This document shows positions 51,658-61,967 of a stretch of DNA of 64,000 nt, one piece after another. This DNA is from Gonatopus flavifemur (Eukaryota; Arthropoda; Insecta; Hymenoptera; Dryinidae), in the NCBI GenBank assembly GCA_018340375.1, contig JAFFJZ010000003.1, positions 13,764,001 to 13,828,000 on the forward strand. The letters run 5' to 3'. Every line of letters starts with the position of its first letter. Within the stretch, counting starts at the first letter, position 1. Below the pieces are notes generated by a model. The model made no database searches and had not been told where the DNA came from. It saw only the letters and a program-made list of their open reading frames with translations. A program made the translations under genes and the position numbers.

Positions 51658-52027
51658 CACGGAGAAAAAGGAATTCGCTGTGGCAGCGAAATCTACTTTT
51701 GCTGGATTCCTTTTGCCAGAGCAGCAAATTTTTTGCTGTGACAGAAAACTATTTGCTGTCTCAGCAATTTTGTTAGCTGCGACAGCGAATTTTTAGCTGT
51801 GGCAGCAAAAAATGTTTGCTATCTCAGCAAAATTTGTTTGCTATTCTGTACATAATACTGAAAATTTACTGGCGGAGCAAACATTTTTTGCTGCAACAGC
51901 TACAAAATTGCTGTTGTAGCTAACACGATTGCTGTTATAGCAAATTTTTAGCTAGGTCAGCAAAAAATTCTGCTATTCTATATATAATACCTCGATTTGC
52001 TGCGTCAGCAAATTTTTTCTCTCCGGG
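51658..52027. mobile_element. TA-flanked element with GCTGnnnCAGC core
   Basis: CACGGAGAAAAAGGAATTCGC at the left and a right end whose complement is CCCGGAGAGAAAAAATTTGC lie between TA dinucleotides. The 370-bp interior contains about fifteen units of TTGCTG(n)3-5CAGCAA(A) or AGCTG..CAGCG, each a small palindrome. A partial relative lies at 35165-35273, and possible remnants at 57555-57605 and 63664-63772. Confidence 0.85.
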
Positions 52028-54729
52028 TAGTATATTTGTTGTTTTCATAGGTTATTACACATAGGAAAAACCCTCTTTTAACATTTAATGACTCGATGTT
52101 CAGGATAACTCGCTTGGAATGCCTGTTAGAAAATTTCTGCTTGATTTTAATCCATAAGAAAATGATGGATTTTGATGTTTTTATGTTTAGCAGTCAAAAT
52201 TAAAAAAAAAGAACCTCGTTAAAAACAGAAGAAAAATTCTGTAACTGATCTTGGTTGATATTTGGGGATTGGATAATCCGATTAAATACCAATAGAGAGC
52301 ATTTTCCAACAAATTCTTACTGAATTTGAGATGATAGTGAAATTGCTTGAATACGGATAGAAGAACTATCAATTTTTGACTGCATTTCCCATTATAAGAA
52401 TTGTTACAAAGAATTTATATGTAATTTTGATATAATTCTGTTCTACTCGCGTAGGATAAGTGAAAGTTTAATTAGGATTTTATGTTGATCTTCAAAAATA
52501 TTGAATTCCTCTATCCAATCTGCCTGGAGAACAAAGATCCCCTGCAAATTCATTTACATACGTAGAATAGAGCTATCTCGTCGCATGGATTTTACCTGTT
52601 TGTACTGTGCAACTTTTTGTTTGTATCTTGAAAACACCTGAGTTATAATTTGAAAAAAACGATAGAGAATTTTTTGTATCTGACTGCACCACTGGAACTG
52701 TCCCCTCCAGTGTTGGGGAAAGCAAGAAGGTTTTAAATTGAGCCTCATCAGATTTTACCCAGCCCTTCGCAAAATGAAGAAAATGCGATGTTTCACGGAT
52801 TTTAATTCCTCTCAGGCAAAATGTTGGCCAGATTATGTTGTGGAATTAATAGGGATTTGACGAAAGATTTTATAAGCGAGGGATTATATTGAATTTGATA
52901 AAATATCGAGAAAAACTTTATACAAATTTTACATGGAATATCTGTGCATAAAAAATATATCAAAAGCAAACAGATTGTATTCAAAATCGATGGACATTTT
53001 ATAAAATTTATTTTCCAATACAAGATTATATTGAGGTTTCATACATATGTATATAAAAATTTTTGTTTCCTTATGCAAGGTAGTTTACGTTAGAGTTTTA
53101 TAAATATTCTACAGTACCCTGTATTGGAGGGTGATTGTATTTTAAATTTATCAACAAGATATAAACGTTCTAGGTTATTCCCAGTGGATATAGAAGAATT
53201 AAGAAGAGTTCCAAAATTGTGGTGCACCTTTGGTTACATTTTTGTAAAAATGTTATTTTCGTTGTTGGTTATGGTAACTTCATGTTTATTCTGAACCAAA
53301 CTTTGTCAAAATCGAACCAATCTCAATTTGGTGATTTTTCAGTTATTTCGTAATAACTTTTGAGATTTGCATCTCAAAAACATGGAAAAAATGTCAAAAA
53401 CAGACTACAGTTTCCATTCATTTATTCTTGGCCAGTGGCGGATTGAGGATGTCTTTGTCCTTCCTTCTTCAACTCGAGACCTCCCCCTTTTTGTCCTTTA
53501 TTTCGCGTATGTTGGAGAAAGATATAGAAGTTCTCAGTCCACCACTGTTCTCGGGCAAAAATCACAAACTAACCATTTTCTGACAAATTTTCAGCTCATC
53601 CAAAAACCCCTGAAAATCACTAGGACTTCAATTTGTCCTTTCCCCTTTGTTGTCTCCTTTAGGATTTTCTTCAAAAGAATTTCAATTCTATCGAAGTTTA
53701 TACAATGCATGATTGCAATACGGGAGAACAACAATCTTCCTCTCAGAGCGTCGTATAAAACATCCTATGCAACGTGATAGAATCTCCTTAAATTTGAATT
53801 CCATTGAACACCTGCCTTTTCAAGATAACTTTTGAAGATCAAAGTATGAAGCAGAAATGAAATGTTCTCAGTATGAAAAATTTCCAAATTATATACGAAT
53901 ATCACTCCGAATTACCATCCTTTATTCCTGTAATTTGGACATTTTTGATCTGGCGAAATACCATGTTGAGCTCGATGATGCGAATAAATGCTTAATTCAT
54001 CAATTAATTCGAATGGATCCGCATTCCTTTGTACGCTAATTATGGAAATCATTTGTATCATCAAATTTCAGACTGAATTCAGTTGAACTTTGTTACTTAT
54101 TAATGAGCACTGCCTAGGTTTAGCAGTAGAATCTTGAAAAAGGAAAGACGAGCTTGCGAGCGTCGTGGGCATAAATTCTTATAAATTGACAAAAAGTCAG
54201 GGGATATCGCTGCCGCGATCTTGTGGTTAACTATGCGAAGGTTCCTATCGTCCCTCGTGTTGGAACAAAAGACTGGCCGAACCATAGCAGCAACAACGGC
54301 AACCGCACGGTAGCAGCTTCGAAACTTACATCGAATATACGTACAGAGTTATAAAGAAATTTCATTCCAATTTCTCCTTACGTTTTCATTTGGATATCAC
54401 TATTTATGGATTGAAAGTTGAGGATTCTATAACGGTGACATGTTGATGTAGTTTTGGATTTTTCATCCGATACGTACGCAAGTTCATGTCAATTGCATCA
54501 ATTTGCAACCATTTGGATAGTGACAAGCTAAAATAACTCACATTTGTTCTTAATTTTTGATAGGGTAAGTATTTATTCCGGACAAAGAATCAAAATTCTA
54601 GAACTCAGTTCATACATAAATCTTCAGCAATCTGCTTCCAGTTCAAGCAAAAATGTAAAAAAACATCCAACGAATGAGTTTTATTGTATCATCCTGAATA
54701 TCAAAACCAAATAATTCGACGCGACTTGT

Positions 54730-55980
54730 TATCATAGGATGCAGAAAACAAGTAGGTAAAAGAGTTGACTCTTATTCCAGGATGATCTCGATGTACAACG
54801 ACTGTACCGGAGGTTTTGGTGGTGGTGATAGCAGTAGGGTAGTATTAGTATTAGTAGTAGTAGCAAGGAGTAAGACAGTGGGCACAAAATAAGAAACCGG
54901 TTGGGACCCAATTTACTCAACAACGACCGAGAATCCAACACTTACGGATGTCCGAACGAGCGAGCGTGGTCCCCTTTCGATCGTTCGAGCGAGCCATCGC
55001 TTTTGGGTCGCTTGTGTGAGGGTTTACGAATACTATTATACGCCATTGCTACAACAACTACATTTACAAAAAGAATTGGCGTATTCCGGTCCCTCGGTTA
55101 CTCAACGACATTGCCATACCTTCGCACCATCACTAACACCCTCATGCGAGCGCGCAGGAGTTGCGTACGGTAGCAAGCTACTAATTTCGTCTTCATTGGC
55201 TGAGATAACGTTGGAATTTTGGTTACTGGCGGGCCAGTAAACCGGCGCCAAGTATAGGAACCATACGTTGCTTGCCTCCGTGATTTTTTTCTCTTTTCTT
55301 ACCCACCTTTCTCGGACAACTAACAGTATACATAAACATATCTTATTCATCAAGTTTTTTTCTCTCCCTTTCGCGTTATTATTTTCAATATCGGACATTC
55401 CGCACCATGAAATGCTTTTTCTCACTTTATTGAATCGCAATGTCTATCCAATTTAATACTTTGGTACTGCTGCGTTTGGGGTGCTACGATACACGTGTGT
55501 ATGTGCTTGTGCGCGCAGGCATATATAGTTGAGACTTGGACGGGAGTAAATAACTGAACGATTTGGAGTCCAGACTGTCTACAGTCCAATCGAAGCCCGG
55601 ACTACGGTCAAACGGGGTGAGCCGAGCGGTTGGCTGGTAAGCAGACAGGAACCCAGGCAGTCAGGCAAACGGAGAGAGAGCCTAATTAAACGATGTACAA
55701 TTTATAACACCAGCCGGAAAGTCTAATGGCTCGCGTTCCTGGAAACTCTCGGTCGCGGCTCAACATTGGACCACACCTAGTCGGTCCTGCTTCAGAGGAA
55801 AGGAAAGAAAAAGGAAGAAGCAGATCGTCATCGCCTTCACGAAATGATGCCGCCTTGTTTACGAATCGTGCACACCATATAATGTTGTTCGAGTATACGC
55901 TTTTGACTCATTTTTACCTGAATAAGATGGACCCAAGCCACTATATGTATGTGTATATATATATTATATAATTATGTTGA
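54730..55980 (+). promoter_or_regulatory. CpG-rich block with a TATA-type core promoter candidate
   Basis: The block is GC/CpG rich (for example GAGCGAGCGTGGTCCCCTTTC near 54957). CATATATAG at about 55519-55527 is followed 25-50 bases later by possible initiators in GTCCAGACTGTCTACAGTCC. This may be the start of a plus-strand transcript with a non-coding first exon. No coding exon downstream could be tied to it. Confidence 0.3.
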
Positions 55981-56619
55981 ACATGAAGATATCTGTACGA
56001 ATAAACAGTAATCTTAGATTCCTGATGTTGAATCGAGAGGTTCTTTTCATTTCGTAAAATATCCATGTTTATTTGATTTCACGTTCAATTTTGGATGAGA
56101 TTTTCTGATCCACTTCGATGTTTATTATATCAAAACATTCAACGTTCAATGATTATTCTCATCATCGATGAAGGGTTGGTTTAAATCGAGGGAAGGCTTA
56201 TGAACATTTTTTCGGAATGTTTTGTACACTGAGAGAAGAGCAGTTTGAAAGTTTACTGAAGTTTTGCTATACGTTACTCAGTGCCAAACTCGCTATGTGT
56301 CACCCAATTTCTAAACTTTTACTAATTTCAAATACTACAGGATAGTATTATATATAATTGATAAATTTCATACATGGGAAATTATAAAAATTAAGCTGAT
56401 GCAACAAATCTGATGTTGTTTTCGTGGCTCCAAGATCACTTGGAATCAGTCTTCAGACCTCCGGCACCAGGACGGCTATTGACCAGGATTATATTCTTCT
56501 ACTTTAAGAGGAGTTTCTAAGGATTCTGTATGATTTACAGAACCTCCAGAAACTTGATTTGTAAGAACTTATTGGATGGTTTACAAATTAAGTGGCCAAT
56601 ACGGAATGATTATGGACAG

Positions 56620-56766
56620 CCCAGATAACATTTAACTTTGTCAGACTTGTTATTGACAGGGGTTTTGTAAGCTTGTACCCTTGTCGTGTGTCAACTAGGA
56701 GGCTTATGCCAACCTTGTCACAAACTTGCCAGGAAACATTGCAGCAAGACTGAATTGCTATCTGGG
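56620..56766. mobile_element. MITE with CCCAGATA ends
   Basis: CCCAGATAACATTTAACTTTG is mirrored by GAATTGCTATCTGGG. Inside, GACTTGTTATTGACAG and AACCTTGTCACAAACTTGCC repeat TTGTCA/TGACAA words. It lies directly downstream of the degenerate signal-peptide exon of the pseudogene. Confidence 0.7.
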
Positions 56767-57006
56767 AGACCACATTAGACATCAAGTATAACTCATCTGC
56801 CATTATCGGCCGTGATAGTTTTCGTTTCGAAATTTCTATCAGAGATAGAATTATTTGAGTTCTTTCCCGCGTTAGTGAAGCAGAGGCCCAACAGGACAAT
56901 ACACAAAACTATGAAACTTTTTATTTACCGATTAGAAACGAATCACACAATTCAATAAAAGGAAACTTAATAATGGACTTCAGTAGGAAATCTCCACCTT
57001 TGATAG
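56767..57006 (-). pseudogene. Decayed paralogue of the secreted-protein gene at 60 kb
   Basis: On the minus strand the block from 57006 matches the promoter and signal exon at 60757-60613. The TATA box CTATAAAAGG has become CTATCAAAGG, and GGTGGAGA follows in both. The start ATGAAAAGTTTCAT has become ATAAAAAGTTTCAT (56924-56911). The signal-peptide codons are still readable (KSFIVLCIVLLGLCF), but the donor AGTGTAAGT is replaced by GGGAAAGAA. The frame then meets a stop, and a MITE occupies the DNA beyond. Upstream flanks also match (TTTATGAAAATTCTATTCAT near 57178 against 60908). It is therefore a tandem duplicate that has lost promoter, start and splice site. Confidence 0.7.
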
Positions 57007-57696
57007 TTCAAGGCGTCTGATTTCTTACTGTTATCCAACATCTATTGAACAAGTTGGAAAAAAATCACGTGAGTGAATCAACCAAACACGTGTTCATCTA
57101 ATGAATAAACTCATCCAATAATCTCATTGTGTATTCGAATCAACGTGGACGTTCACTAAAAACAGCTGTGTCAATGATTTATGAAAATTCTATTCATATT
57201 ATTATTTCTTGAGTGGCAATACTAAATACTTTGGCTTCATCCGCTTCTCATATTGACTATTTTATCGTATTGTGATAAGCAAATTATTGAATTTATAAAA
57301 TTTCTCAGACCTTGATACACTTCCGGGAGGGTTTGATGAATATGTCTCACATGAAGAAACATTATTTTTATCACAACGAATTTGTCTTAGCTAATTGGAT
57401 TAAATAACCCAAAATGACAATCCCTCGTATTAACAAACTAATCTGATTTGTTATAATTATCAATCCTTCGTTAGTCTTGATTCGCTGAAAAATGAATTGT
57501 CGTTTCATTCATTTAGCAAACTTTCATACTGTCCATATAATGACAAGCGGATTCCGCAGAAGGAGCGAAATTATTGCTATTCCAGCGAATTGTTTTTCTC
57601 TGTCCATCCATGCTCTGCGTACTACATTCGGGAGTTTTAATTTTCAAATGTTCTTATGATATCTGTTAATCGATATACGCAGGAAATATTTGGAAC

Positions 57697-57899
57697 CAGG
57701 AAAAAGTAATTTAGTCGCAACAGCCAAGTGGCTAGTCCAGACATGGACAGCCAATTAAAGGAGATATTTTTGAAAGTTCAAAAAACGTCCCAGAGACACG
57801 TTTTGCTATTAGGATAAATTAGTTTCTGTAGCTGAATTTAATGGCTGCCCTTGTCCGCGCTGGCCATTTGGCTGCTGCAGCTAAATTAATTTTTCCATG
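57697..57899. mobile_element. 0.2-kb derivative of the 1.18-kb element
   Basis: CAGGAAAAAGTAATTTAGTCG, then CAAGTGGCTAG and GACATGGACAGCCA, and at the right TGGCCATTTGGCTGCTGCAG, then CTAAATTAATTTTTCCATG, match both ends of 48694-49877, with nearly all of the middle missing. Confidence 0.8.
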
Positions 57900-59244
57900 T
57901 GGGAAAATTCTCTGCCGTTGGAAGAAATCATAAGGAATGAGGTATTAAATTCAAAAACAAGTGGAGGGACTTTGAAATTTCTCGTGAATTTCATTGTGTT
58001 TTAATTCCACAGACCCTAAAAATGAATCAGTAATAAGTATGTGTCGTTTAAACAGCACTGTGAGAATATATATGTGCTGTTTCAAAGGCACATATCCTAG
58101 CCTCATTTTTCTTCGCGTAGGAGAATTCCTTCGAATTTTATCCGATATTTTCACCTAATTATGGCCAAAATGTACGAGTGGAATTCTCAGGAATTTGCAA
58201 AAAGTGTGAAATTTCCTTGTTATACAGAGAAATTCAGAGAAATGATTCCAAAACGACGTAGACACATTTTAGAGATTTTTTCTGAAATTCGTCAACTGGC
58301 TGTACCAATGGTACAGTTCACAGCTTTTATTCTTCATTTTTTGAGCAGTGAAGGAATCCTGAATGTTTTGGAAGAGGAATCAGATTTTCGTAAAAAATTG
58401 GGAACATGTGAACATGTGTGAAAACACTTTTCTCCGAATTTTGGAAATAAAATTGCGAAGAAAAACGAATTATGCTGCCATAGAATATAATACGACACAT
58501 CTAAACACTTTTTAAGCGTGATTCCGGAAGAGGAGGATGCAGTTGGTTTGATTCCTGGACAAATTGAGAATTATGCTATAGACATTGCAGGGGAACTTAT
58601 CTTATTTTTCCAAGCAAGAATCTGGCGAGGCCTTGCGAGACCTGGAGAATAACAAGAGTGATTTCTACTAAGGTAAAATCTTTGAGAGAATTCAAATCTT
58701 CAAAGATTAATGAGTGAGCGTCCTTTGTTATCCAGTTTCAAAACAAAAATAAAAATTCTCAAAAGAAATATGCTTTTTATTAACTTTCAATAATACAAAG
58801 AAAATTCGTGAAGAAGTCGAAGATACAAAACCTTTATGAAATTTTTAATTACGTCAAAATATTGAAGTTGTATTTGTTTCGGAATGAATTTCGACAAAAC
58901 CACAAGTATATTCACGCCAAGGCTGTTTGAATTAGTGTTTCGGATCATATATCATGAAAATCATGTGATCCCTGCTCAAAATACTGGTTAGAATCTGTAA
59001 GGAACTTTCTGCTTAGTTTTGACCGGTTTTTCTTCACGGAAAATTTCGTTCAAAACTCACACATTTTTCATCTGTTGTGTCTAAAATTTGGGAATTTGAA
59101 AATGTCGGTTAGACAAAATGGAAACTTTACATACACGAACAGGAAAAGTTTCGTGAATTTTCCGAAAATCTCCTGTCAATGTATAGCAAAAATCTTGAAA
59201 AAATAAAGATATTCGTATTTTTTCATATACAAATTCCTTTCCTA

Positions 59245-59454
59245 CACTGGAAAAAAGTTGGAAGTCTCAGTTTCCGAAAATTACCGTGCGCAGCGGTCCC
59301 ACAAATTGATGCGTCTGTTCTCCCATTTTGGATGGACAGATTCCCCAAAATAGGAAAACAGCAGATACAATCGCTGATCACGCAAACGCTTGGGGTCGCT
59401 GTTTCCCTGTCTTTGGGAGCGCTGCATATGGTAATTTTGAGACTTTTTCCAGTG
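59245..59454. mobile_element. TA-flanked MITE, CACTGGAAAAA end
   Basis: CACTGGAAAAAAGT and its complement ACTTTTTCCAGTG define the ends, each next to TA. Inner GTCTCAGTTTCCGAAAATTAC / GTAATTTTGAGAC and GTGCGCAGCG / GCGCTGCAT are complementary. Open frames on both strands across it are a consequence of its composition. Confidence 0.85.
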
Positions 59455-59599
59455 TATACAGAACTAGGAAAATTCAAAATGTTTTTTACAGTGAGCTAGC
59501 TTTGACAGCAGTGACATGAGTACATTTCTGGTGATAATAGTCATCATTATGATAATATTTTAAGAATCTTCAAGCACCGGGGGATGTTGTAATTTTCAA

Positions 59600-59890
59600 A
59601 GCATCCACAGACAGCAAAGTGCTAGAAAAATTCGTAACAACTTTCCAACATCACGGAACAACTGTTGTTGGGAAGTTGCTGGGAGGTTGCTGGAGCGTCG
59701 CGAAATGCGTAGCAACATGCAGCAAACTTGTTGAAAGTTGTTGTCATGATGCTGGAAAGATGTTTAGATACATGGAGCTATGACACGTGAGATCAATCAA
59801 TCTTCCAACAACAAAACACAAACTGGTGGAGCGACACTGGAGCAACCGCTGCACTGCAACTTTTGCTGTCATGTTGTCGCCATGTGATGT
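59600..59890. repeat. GTTG/CAAC reiterated stretch
   Basis: AACAACTTTCCAACA, GGAACAACTGTTGTTGGGAAG, TTGCTGGGAGGTTGCTGG, AGCAACATGCAGCAAAC and TTGTTGAAAGTTGTTG show the same short word in both orientations over about 280 bp. It resembles the inserted DNA within the mariner. Confidence 0.55.
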
Positions 59891-59926
59891 ACCGTATGGA
59901 TCCTATAGAGTTGAGACTCCCATTTT

Positions 59927-60675
59927 CTAACAGGAAGCGCGAATTTCATGATTCGTGACACGTGGCTTTTGCAGTACGCTAACGTAACAGTCTTGTCTAT
60001 TGCTTCCACAATTCGACGGTGAATTTTCTTCACATGTTTTTTGGCCGTAGAGAAATTTGATCACATACTGGGTTTGTTCGCCACTCATATTTTGTCTGGT
60101 TGCTTTAGTAATTTCAATATTCTTCTTAATGGTTCCAATAGGAATCTCAGGCTTCTCTTGTTTCATACCTTCCACAGCCCAATTTTGGATGTCTTCTGTA
60201 TCTTTGTTAATCTCAACTGGTGGTCCCGCGATGTATAACTTCTGAATAAGATAAATCAAATATTTCACATGCTTTTCGTTTGTATTGTCACGGATTTGCA
60301 ATGCTTTGTTACAGTTCGATGCGTTTATGCGTACATCGATGAGCATATGTACTCAATCGATACACTAGAACATATTGAAATTGTGTTCTTTTTGGAATAG
60401 CTTTGTATATTATTCGAAAAGAAAAACGAATGCATCGATATCAACGATGAGAGCTTATTTAACATGCCTGAAACTGGGGTTACTTTCTGATATATATTTC
60501 CACATTTCTGAATATATATTTTGCTTTATAATGATTCGAAAATAATCTTCCCTGGGAAGATGAATTTCCGTTCAAAATTTTCATCAAGTGGAGGATGACT
60601 TGAATTACTTACACTGCGGGCAAAGGAGACGCCAAAAAATGTGACACAGACACACAAAATGATGAAACTTTTCAT
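59927..60675 (-). CDS. Probable small secreted protein (unknown family)
   Basis: Exon 1 (60675 to 60613) codes for MKSFIILCVCVTFFGVSFAR, a textbook signal peptide, with donor GTAAGT and a TATA box upstream. The second part is an open frame of 139 codons (60346-59927, minus) with KHVKYLIYLIQKLYIAGPP, an EINKDTEDIQNW segment and a Cys-rich end (KTCEENSPSNCGSNRQDCYVS). The junction is not settled. An in-frame TGA lies just before 60346, so the acceptor may be the AG ending near 60350 (phase 1), used with the alternative donor 60614 (A then GTGTAA). An unseen middle exon is also possible. I do not recognise the family, and the size and Cys content suggest an extracellular or venom-type product. 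A duplicated, dead copy lies 3.7 kb downstream. Confidence 0.45.
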
Positions 60676-60747
60676 TTTGATCAAAAACAAGTCACACTAT
60701 ACTCAATAGAAGACACCTCGATGAAGGATGTCAACGAAAACTCTCCA

Positions 60748-60757
60748 CCTTTTATAG
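60748..60757 (-). promoter_or_regulatory. TATA box of the secreted-protein gene
   Basis: CTATAAAAGG on the minus strand, about 80 bases before the start codon, followed by GGTGGAGAG. The pseudogene at 56.9 kb shows the same site with T-A-A changed to T-C-A. Confidence 0.65.
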
Positions 60758-61059
60758 GTCAGAATGTTTGGTTTCTTACTCTTATCGTGGAATATTAACG
60801 AAACATACACAAAATGTTATCATTCGTTTGATCAAAATAAACACTTGTTCACCTGATCAATCCAATACCAAGCAACTTGCACATTCATTGAAAACTGTGC
60901 TGATGATTTATCAAAATTCTTCCTATTTACATGAAAAATTCATTTCTTAACCGGAGTAAAAAATTCTGATCATTTTTAATATTCTTATTTCATACTTCGT
61001 TACTCATGATATTTTTTTATTTGCAAGTCAGAGCCATATATCATATCATCATTGATAGC

Positions 61060-61880
61060 ACGGGATCATCCCGGCCTAGATGCGATTGAATTACACAAAG
61101 TGACATGATCGTGATTTTGAAAGCCTGTAGAGACCACACGGAGAAAAAAAATATGATAAACATTTTCATACAAACATAATAATTGGAAGATATGATTCAT
61201 TATGACGATGAATGACAATCGGTGATGACAATTCATCATAACTCTCGTAACAGTTACTATATTTCTGCTGAACACTGATAGATGTATATAGTATTTGACG
61301 TTATGATGAATTATATCCTTCGATTACTATACTCCGTCTGATAACCATTATTATATTCTTTTCTCCGTGCAGCGGAAGGATCTGCTTATCAAGGATTACA
61401 TCCAAAATTCATCAACGAGTCGGAATAGGGTTCTTAGATGCGAACTATTTCATCTAGCACAGAATAATCATAGGCTAGATGGCAGTGGCATAGGGCTGAT
61501 ACAAAGTGACATGGTTGCGAGTTTGGGAGCTTGTAGAGGCCAGCATAACACTGTGAAAAGTAAAACTTGCTTTCATCCCAAATGCAGCCAAAACTAGCCC
61601 TGTTTCAACTGAAAGTAAGCGCCGAAAACAAATACCGACACAATGGAAAAGACTGAATTTCAGTCAAGTTTTTGAGTAAGATGCAGCCACATTCAATCTG
61701 ACTTGTTACCGCGAAAGATCAAACTATCATGGAATACACGTTAAATCGATCAGAGACTCGGGATCCATTTGCTGGATGCAGGACATCTCATTCAGCATAG
61801 AATAATCGTGGTGCAGATGCCATTTGATGATACAAAATGACACAGTTGCGAATTTTCTAGACTTTTAGAGGCCAGCAGAA
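61060..61880. repeat. Three degenerate tandem copies of a repeat, about 0.2-0.35 kb apart
   Basis: Blocks near 61062-61136, 61465-61545 and 61800-61876 share the order GATCAT/AATCAT(A/C)GGCTAGAT, ACAAAGTGACAT, TTGCGA(A/G)TTT and TGTAGAGGCCAGCA. The MITE at 61137-61369 interrupts the first unit. Confidence 0.5.
61137..61369. mobile_element. MITE, CACGGAGAAAAAAAA end, CA-flanked
   Basis: Left CACGGAGAAAAAAAATATGAT and right ATTATATTCTTTTCTCCGTG are complementary. Flanking dinucleotides are CA on both sides rather than TA. The interior repeats ATGATGAAT/ATTCATCAT words. Confidence 0.8.
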
Positions 61881-61967
61881 AAATCTGACTATGACGAAAT
61901 ACCTTCTGATCAAAAAGTACCCGGAATTTCTCAATGAAACGAAAACGGTTCAATTATTCATCGATAT

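Noticed and set aside
53367..53777. 136-codon plus-strand frame
   Set aside because: No domain or splice context. Composition is mixed and it lies in repeat-poor DNA without promoter signals.
58161..58421. 86-codon frame that looks protein-like
   Set aside because: The AATTC(A/T)GAG-type wording resembles the repeat-derived DNA around 41 kb. No homologue was recognised and there are no signals around it.
59179..59499. Open frames on both strands near 59.3 kb
   Set aside because: Both lie across the TA-flanked inverted-repeat element at 59245-59454 and reflect its symmetric composition.
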